Source: Agilicoccus flavus (GTDB taxonomy: Bacteria > Actinomycetota > Actinomycetes > Actinomycetales > Dermatophilaceae). Taken from it: a DNA stretch of 64,000 nt. The DNA lies in contig NZ_JACYXE010000001.1 of the NCBI RefSeq assembly GCF_014857905.1, forward strand, positions 620,001 through 684,000, in the 5' to 3' direction. The position numbers and the translations under genes were made by a program. The notes under the pieces are model-generated. The model was given only the letters and a program-made list of their open reading frames with translations. It had not been told where the DNA came from and made no database searches. Shown here piece after piece: positions 59,534 through 64,000 of this stretch (position 1 is the stretch's first letter; each line of letters starts with the position of its first letter).

Positions 59534-60894
59534 CCGCCCTGCGCCCGCCGAGCCGCGTCCGCCCCGGATCCTCCGCCCCCGCCGAGCCCCGCCCCGGCCG
59601 AGCGTCCGCACCGGGTCGCATCACGGTCGGCGACATCATCACCACACTCACCGACGGGGATCTGCCGTTCCGCGTGACCGCGTACGACGGCTCCGACGTG
59701 GGCCCCGCGGACGCCGACATCACCATGCGCTTCGAGAACGAGCGGGCGCTGCGCTACGTGCTCACCGCCCCCGGCGACCTGGGGGTCGCCCGCGCCTACC
59801 TGCAGGACGACCTCACGCTCTCGGGCGTGCACCCCGGCGACCCCTACGAGATCTTCCGCCGCATCAAGCTCGAGACGCCGCTGCGGCGTCCCTCGGCGGC
59901 GGAGCTCGCCCGCCTCGCCCGGGGGCTGGGCTGGCGGTCGTTCACGCCGCCCCCGCCGCCGCAGATCGAGACGCTCCCGCGCTGGCGCCGCCACGCCGAG
60001 AGCCTGCGCGAGAGCTCCACCCGCCGGGCGGCCGCGATCAGCCACCACTACGACGTGAGCAACGCGTTCTACGAGCTCGTGCTCGGGCCGTCGATGGCGT
60101 ACACGTGCGCGGTGTTCGCCTCCCCGCAGGAGTCCCTCGAGACGGCGCAGGAGCGCAAGTTCGAGCTCGTCGCCACCAAGCTGGCGCTGCAGCCCGGCAT
60201 GCGGCTGCTCGACGTCGGTTGCGGGTGGGGCAGCATGGTCCGCCACGCGGCGAAGCACCACGGGGTGCGCGCGCTCGGGGTGACGCTCTCGAAGCAGCAG
60301 GCCGACTGGGCCCAGGCCGCCATCGAGCGCGACGGGCTCTCGCACCTGGCGGAGGTGCGATACATGGACTACCGCGACGCCCCCCTCGAGGCGTTCGACG
60401 CGATCAGCTCGATCGGCCTGACCGAGCACATCGGGGTCCGCCACTACCCGCAGTACTTCTCGGACCTCTTCGACCGGCTCCGGCCCGGGGGTCGGCTGCT
60501 CAACCACACGATCACCCGCACCGACGACCGCGCGAGCGCGAAGCCGCAGGCGTTCACCGACCGCTACGTGTTCCCCGACGGCGAACTCGCCGCGCCGGGC
60601 CTCCTCGCGCGGCGCGGCCACAACGCCGGGTTCGAGCTCCAGCACGAGGAGAACCTGCGGATGAGCTACGCGTACACGCTGCGCGACTGGTGCGCCGACC
60701 TCGTCGAGAACTGGGACGCGTGCGTCGCCGAGGTCGGCGAGCGGACGGCGCGCGTGTGGGGCCTCTACATGGCCGGGTCGCGAATGGCGTTCGAGGTCAA
60801 CTGGCTGCAGCTGCACCAGTTCCTCTTCAGCAAGCCCGGCCCCGACGGCGCCCCCCTGTTCCCGCTGCGACCCGACTGGGACGCGAACGTCTGA
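59530..60894 (+). CDS. tmsB: Phospholipid fatty acyl C-10 methyltransferase (TmsB/cyclopropane synthase family)
   Basis: This 454-residue SAM-dependent enzyme of the cyclopropane-fatty-acyl-phospholipid synthase family has an N-terminal lipid-binding domain (about 45-170) and a methyltransferase domain with SHHYDVSNAFYELVLG, the SAM motif LLDVGCGWGSM and SIGLTEHIG. The conserved MAYTCAVF segment sits between. As the partner of the FAD reductase upstream it probably methylates oleoyl chains at C-10. A plain cyclopropane synthase is the alternative. The ATG overlaps the previous stop. Confidence 0.85.
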   Translation: MTALRPPSRVRPGSSAPAEPRPGRASAPGRITVGDIITTLTDGDLPFRVTAYDGSDVGPADADITMRFENERALRYVLTAPGDLGVARAYLQDDLTLSGVHPGDPYEIFRRIKLETPLRRPSAAELARLARGLGWRSFTPPPPPQIETLPRWRRHAESLRESSTRRAAAISHHYDVSNAFYELVLGPSMAYTCAVFASPQESLETAQERKFELVATKLALQPGMRLLDVGCGWGSMVRHAAKHHGVRALGVTLSKQQADWAQAAIERDGLSHLAEVRYMDYRDAPLEAFDAISSIGLTEHIGVRHYPQYFSDLFDRLRPGGRLLNHTITRTDDRASAKPQAFTDRYVFPDGELAAPGLLARRGHNAGFELQHEENLRMSYAYTLRDWCADLVENWDACVAEVGERTARVWGLYMAGSRMAFEVNWLQLHQFLFSKPGPDGAPLFPLRPDWDANV

Positions 60895-61032
60895 CCCGTC
60901 GCCTGCGCGACACCTCCCGCGAGAGGGGGCCGGTTGCCCCGGCGCCCGTGGGTAGCCCACGCCGGGCCGCCCGCGCCCTCGCCCGGCGCGTCGCACGATC
61001 CGGGCCGCGCTGGGCGCCATAGCATCTCGCGA

Positions 61033-61449
61033 ATGGTGAGAGTGCTGCAGGTGGTGCTCGGGGTGGACGACATGAGCCGCGCCGTCGCGTTCTGGTCCGG
61101 CCTCCTCGGGCTGCGGGCCGAGGGGGAGGCCGGGCCGTGGTGGACGACGTTGACCTCGCACGACGGCTCGACGCGCCTCGGTCTCCAGCGCAGCACCGCG
61201 GAGTGCCAGGACTTCCCGCGCGTGCATCTCGACCTCGCCGCGGACGACGCCGCGGAGCAGGCGGCGCTCGCGCAGACGGCGGAACGGCTCGGCGGCGCCC
61301 GCGTCCACTGGCCGCTCTATCCCCCCGACCCCGACTTCGTCGTGCTCGCCGACACGGAGGGCAACCGCTTCTGCGTCGTCGACCTCTCGCGCGGCCGGGT
61401 GACCTGCGAGCGGTCGTCCCCCCTGGCCCGGACGGCGCGCAGACCCTAG
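61033..61449 (+). CDS. VOC family (glyoxalase-like) protein
   Basis: This 138-residue protein has the paired beta-alpha-beta-beta-beta modules of the VOC superfamily: VLQVVLGVDDMSRAVAFWSG at the start, VHLDLAADD in the middle and FVVLADTEGNRFCVVD at the end. Metal ligands may be the His in RVHLDLA and a Glu. No enzymatic role can be assigned; many small VOC proteins bind or modify antibiotics or act on small metabolites. A TAGCAT hexamer ends 7 bases before the ATG. A second VOC gene follows in 9 bases. Confidence 0.8.
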   Translation: MVRVLQVVLGVDDMSRAVAFWSGLLGLRAEGEAGPWWTTLTSHDGSTRLGLQRSTAECQDFPRVHLDLAADDAAEQAALAQTAERLGGARVHWPLYPPDPDFVVLADTEGNRFCVVDLSRGRVTCERSSPLARTARRP

Positions 61450-61452
61450 GGT
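61447..61452 (+). promoter_or_regulatory. Leaderless -10 (TAGGGT) for the second VOC gene
   Basis: TAGGGT ends 6 bases before ATG 61459 and overlaps the previous stop codon. Confidence 0.45.
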
Positions 61453-61458
61453 GCGGCC

Positions 61459-61815
61459 ATGGCCATCGCCCGCTCCCCCGTCGTCATGCTCGACTGCCCC
61501 GACCCGAAGGTCCTCGCCGAGTTCTACGCCGCGTTGCTCGGCTGGGAGGTGGCCCCGGGCGACGAGTGGTGGTCGATCCGCTCCGAGGACGGCGGCGTGC
61601 TCGCCTTCCAGCGGGTGGAGGACTACCGGCCGCCGCGTTGGCCCGGCCAGGAGACCCCGCAGCAGATGCACATCGACGTGGACGTGGACGACCTCGACGA
61701 GGGCGAGGCCGCGGTCCTCGAGCTCGGCGCGACGCGACACGAGCACCAGCCGGGCACCTCGTTCCGGGTGTTCCTCGACCCCGCCGGCCACCCGTTCTGC
61801 CTCTGCCTGGCCTGA
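61459..61815 (+). CDS. VOC family (glyoxalase-like) protein
   Basis: This 118-residue protein belongs to the Glyoxalase_6-like VOC group: VVMLDCPDPKVLAEFYAALL at the start, WWSIRSEDGGVLAFQRVEDY, the His in MHIDVDVDD and the end FLDPAGHPFCLCLA. It is a compact protein with no catalytic assignment. It differs clearly from the preceding VOC protein, so this is not a simple recent duplication. Confidence 0.83.
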   Translation: MAIARSPVVMLDCPDPKVLAEFYAALLGWEVAPGDEWWSIRSEDGGVLAFQRVEDYRPPRWPGQETPQQMHIDVDVDDLDEGEAAVLELGATRHEHQPGTSFRVFLDPAGHPFCLCLA

Positions 61816-61941
61816 CGAGGCGAGACCCGGCCGGGGAGTCGTCCGGGCTGCTTTCGTCCGGCACGCTGTGACGCACGCGCCACTCCTACCCGCCCAGGCG
61901 CCGCTCCCAGAAGATCCGTGTCGCCGATCCCGTACGCGGTC

Positions 61942-63747
61942 TCATCGTCCGGCGCGCATGGCGCGACTTCCGGCCCGGCGCGCGACGAGGGCGATCAGCG
62001 CGATCGCGGCGAGCATGACCCCGACGCCGAACAGGAGACCCCCGGTGTCTCGGCCGGTCTCGGCGGCGGCCGCGGGGTCGGCCTCGGCGGCGGCGGGGGC
62101 GACGTCCGCGGCGGGCATCGTCGGCACGACGAGGCCGCCGACGGGGCGCAGATCGTAGCCGCGGGCGTCCCGCGGCGAGGCGTAGGCGCTGTCGGTGCTC
62201 GTCACGAGCACGCGCCACCGGCTGCCGGCCTCGGCGGTGTAGACGCCGGCGGGCAGGTCGACGGTGACGTCGGTGGGTCGGCCGGGTGAGGTGCGCACCT
62301 GCACGGGCGCCGACAGCCGCACCGGGAGGCTCGGGTTCGCGCCGGTGAGCTGCCACAGCGAGACGTACAGGGTCGCCGACGAGGCGGTCGACGTCGCCGA
62401 GAGCCGCAGGCGGGGCGATCCGACGACGCGCGTGGCGGCCGGGACGGGGTTCGTGTCCCAGGCCGCCGACGCGCCGGGCAGGGCGGCGAGCCGGTAGGCG
62501 ACGGCCCCGAGCCGGCCCGCGTCCTGGCCGAGGCCGGGCTGGGCGACGGTCGAGGCGGGCGCCGCGCCGGGTGGGGACGCGAGCCGGCGAGATCCGGGCG
62601 ACGTGAACGTCCACGTCGTCGGGGTGGACGCGAGCCCCGGGTAGGCGGCGACGCTGTGCAGGGGCGCCGAGTCGCCGTCGCGCGTGGTGGGCCCCGCGTA
62701 CGTGAACGCCGGCACGGGCAGTCCGTCGCGGGCACGGCCCTCGTCGGTCAGGTACCGCGCCAGCCAGGCGCGCGTGGCCTCCTGATCCGCCGCGGCCGTC
62801 GTGCTCAGGGCGTCGTGGCCGCCGTCGGTCCAGCGCACCGCCACCGGCGTCCCGGCCGCGGCGAGCTGCCGGTAGGTCGCGTCGGCGTGGTGGAGGGGGA
62901 ACAGCGAGTCGGCCTCGCCCTGGATGAGCAGGGTGGGCGCGGTGATCCGCGCGTTGGTCGGCGCCGGGCTGTGGGAACGCAGCAGGGCGAGCAGGCCGGG
63001 TGTCGCCCGGCCCGCGTTCGCGGCGGGCAGGAAGACGCAGCAGACGGCCGGGGCGAAGCGGCCGCACCTCGACGCGTCGAGATCCGTGCCCGCGGACGTG
63101 CCGCCCGCATCCGCCCCCGCGAAGAACCGCGACCCCCAGACCTGCGCGAACGGCCCCGTCGTAGGGGCCGAGCCGACGGCCGACTGCGGGAACAAGGCGT
63201 CGGCGAGGTCGTGCCACGTGAGGGAGGGGACGATCGCGTCGACCCTCCGGTCCGCGCCGGCCGTCATGAGCGCGAGCGCCCCGCCGTACGAGACGCCGAT
63301 CATGCCCACCCGCGGGTCGCCCGCCGCATCGAGCGTCACGTCGGGGCGTGCGGCGAGCAGGTCGAGGATTCTGCGGGCGTCGGCGATCTCGTAGGCCGGG
63401 TCGTCCAGGTGGATGTCGCCGCCCGACGCGCCGAACCCGCGGGCCGTGAACGTGAGGACCACGTAGCCGGATGCGGCGAGCGCGTCGGCCTCCGCCTGCC
63501 GGTCGTCCTTGGATCCCCCGAAGCCGTGCCCGATGACGACCGCCGGGTGCCGCGCCCCGCCCCCGGGCGAGCGCACGGTCGCGTCGAGGGCGACCGCCGT
63601 GCCGTCCGGTTCGGGGCCGACCCGGACGCGCAGGTCGGTCCGCGTCACGTCGTCCTGGGGTTGCGCCGCGGCGGCCGCGAGGCCACCGGCGAGCAGGAGT
63701 CCGCCCGCCAGCAGCGCCGCCGCCCGGGCCCGGAGCCGGGCCCTCAC
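61942..63747 (-). CDS. Exported CocE/S15-like alpha/beta hydrolase with C-terminal membrane anchor
   Basis: This 601-residue protein has a signal peptide (about 1-28, AALLAGGLLLAGGLAAAAA), an alpha/beta-hydrolase core and a C-terminal jelly-roll-like part as in CocE/S15 X-Pro peptidases. Core motifs are VVIGHGFGGSKDD, the elbow GVSYGGALAL (Ser), an acid in LLIQGEADSLFPL and the His in DGGHDAL. The end is an Ala-rich spacer, a membrane helix (LLFGVGVMLAAIALIALVA) and Arg-rich residues, so it is probably anchored at the cell surface. GTG 63747 overlaps the end of a 16-codon frame whose ATG follows a leaderless-type -10. Confidence 0.82.
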   Translation of the reverse strand: MRARLRARAAALLAGGLLLAGGLAAAAAQPQDDVTRTDLRVRVGPEPDGTAVALDATVRSPGGGARHPAVVIGHGFGGSKDDRQAEADALAASGYVVLTFTARGFGASGGDIHLDDPAYEIADARRILDLLAARPDVTLDAAGDPRVGMIGVSYGGALALMTAGADRRVDAIVPSLTWHDLADALFPQSAVGSAPTTGPFAQVWGSRFFAGADAGGTSAGTDLDASRCGRFAPAVCCVFLPAANAGRATPGLLALLRSHSPAPTNARITAPTLLIQGEADSLFPLHHADATYRQLAAAGTPVAVRWTDGGHDALSTTAAADQEATRAWLARYLTDEGRARDGLPVPAFTYAGPTTRDGDSAPLHSVAAYPGLASTPTTWTFTSPGSRRLASPPGAAPASTVAQPGLGQDAGRLGAVAYRLAALPGASAAWDTNPVPAATRVVGSPRLRLSATSTASSATLYVSLWQLTGANPSLPVRLSAPVQVRTSPGRPTDVTVDLPAGVYTAEAGSRWRVLVTSTDSAYASPRDARGYDLRPVGGLVVPTMPAADVAPAAAEADPAAAAETGRDTGGLLFGVGVMLAAIALIALVARRAGSRAMRAGR

Positions 63748-63794
63748 GCCGCGAGGGCGGGTCGACGGCGGACGCGGGGGTCGGGCAGGCGCAT
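63744..63794 (-). other. 16-codon upstream frame coupled to the exported hydrolase
   Basis: Minus-strand TAGACT is followed by 7 bases and ATG 63794. The frame reads MRLPDPRVRRRPALAA and its TGA overlaps the hydrolase GTG (GTGA). It may be a leader peptide coupling translation, or the true N-terminus if a frameshift is present. Confidence 0.4.
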
Positions 63795-63869
63795 GGGCGT
63801 GAGTCTAGGAAGTTCGACTGCACGCCCCCGGCATCCCGAGCGGGGCCGCGACTCGGATGCTGGTGAGGC

Positions 63870-64000
63870 TCAGTGGGATCGGGCCGCTCGGCCGCCCGGC
63901 TCCGTGGCCGACCCGCCGTCGGCGCCGGCGAGCGAATCGAGGTGTGGACCCACGAGCGCGACGCTGTCGGGGACGAACTCCCAGGCCGGGTCCGACAGGC
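63870..64000 (-). CDS. C-terminal end of an unidentified protein (cut by window edge)
   Basis: The minus strand from the window edge is open to TGA at 63870-63872. It encodes 42 complete codons starting LSDPAWEFVPDSVALVGPHL and ending Gly/Ala/Arg-rich. Third positions are almost all G or C, as in real genes here. I do not recognise the family. Confidence 0.55.
   Translation of the reverse strand, partial: LSDPAWEFVPDSVALVGPHLDSLAGADGGSATEPGGRAARSH

Noticed and set aside
61033-61815. Two VOC genes as a recent tandem duplication
   Set aside because: The proteins differ in length and share only general VOC features, so they are not close copies.

Overview
The window is GC-rich DNA with almost complete G/C bias at third codon positions, many GTG starts, tight ATGA/GTGA gene overlaps and gene families typical of Actinomycetota: a fused-domain LuxR regulator, DUF5302, 10-methyl fatty-acid genes, a Zur-type zinc operon, a TM0106 nuclease-helicase and MetP/MetS. 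I infer an aerobic soil- or host-associated actinobacterium, probably Micrococcales. The species cannot be fixed from this window. No rRNA, tRNA, CRISPR array or insertion sequence was seen.

1-6851 is a benzoate operon: the end of benA, then benB, a single long gene that fuses BenC (reductase), a GntR-type FCD ligand-binding domain and BenD (diol dehydrogenase), then the transporters benK and benE. 6877-14635 is a carbohydrate or sugar-acid catabolic locus: a DhaK/DhaL-type ketose kinase, a TIM-like isomerase, a GntR/FCD repressor, a TIM-barrel protein, a 3-hydroxyacyl-CoA-dehydrogenase-fold dehydrogenase, an SDR, a 33-residue membrane peptide and a frameshifted ACS-type MFS transporter. The palindrome TCCTATAGGA lies before both halves, so the two halves are probably one regulon.

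14700-22332 carries arfB, a large LuxR/LAL regulator, the NSS transporter pair metP/metS, a branched-chain amino acid dehydrogenase, a cyclase and a Lon-N-domain protein. 22406-26304 encodes a heterodimeric ABC exporter in which each half has lost the motifs the other keeps. 26313-29830 is a Zur-box-controlled znuACB-zur operon with His-rich tails. 29838-37203 holds pdxK, a HAD phosphatase, a Cys-rich small protein, a gamma-carbonic anhydrase homologue, an amidase, and a run of hydrolase (with a hexanucleotide-repeat tail), glycosyltransferase and Clp-N/SRPBCC genes.

37307-39597 is a piece of a histidine-degradation cluster (hutF and a twice-frameshifted M20 amidohydrolase). 39819-45578 has a small unknown protein, an atypical Nramp-like transporter, a pirin, a cytochrome-b5-like lipoprotein and an A-PCP-TE NRPS-like enzyme. 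45883-54008 holds a nuclease-helicase fusion, an MBL hydrolase, a small membrane protein, an FAD oxidoreductase and a Tat-exported PhoX protein; a perfect 36-bp palindrome sits at the end of the FAD gene. 54160-57383 is a disaccharide phosphorylase with beta-phosphoglucomutase. 57592-64000 holds DUF5302, the tmsA/tmsB pair for 10-methyl fatty acids, two VOC proteins, an exported hydrolase and the end of one more gene.

A recurring feature is a -10-like hexamer (TAnnnT or xAnnnT) ending exactly six bases before the start codon of several genes. This suggests that many mRNAs here are leaderless.
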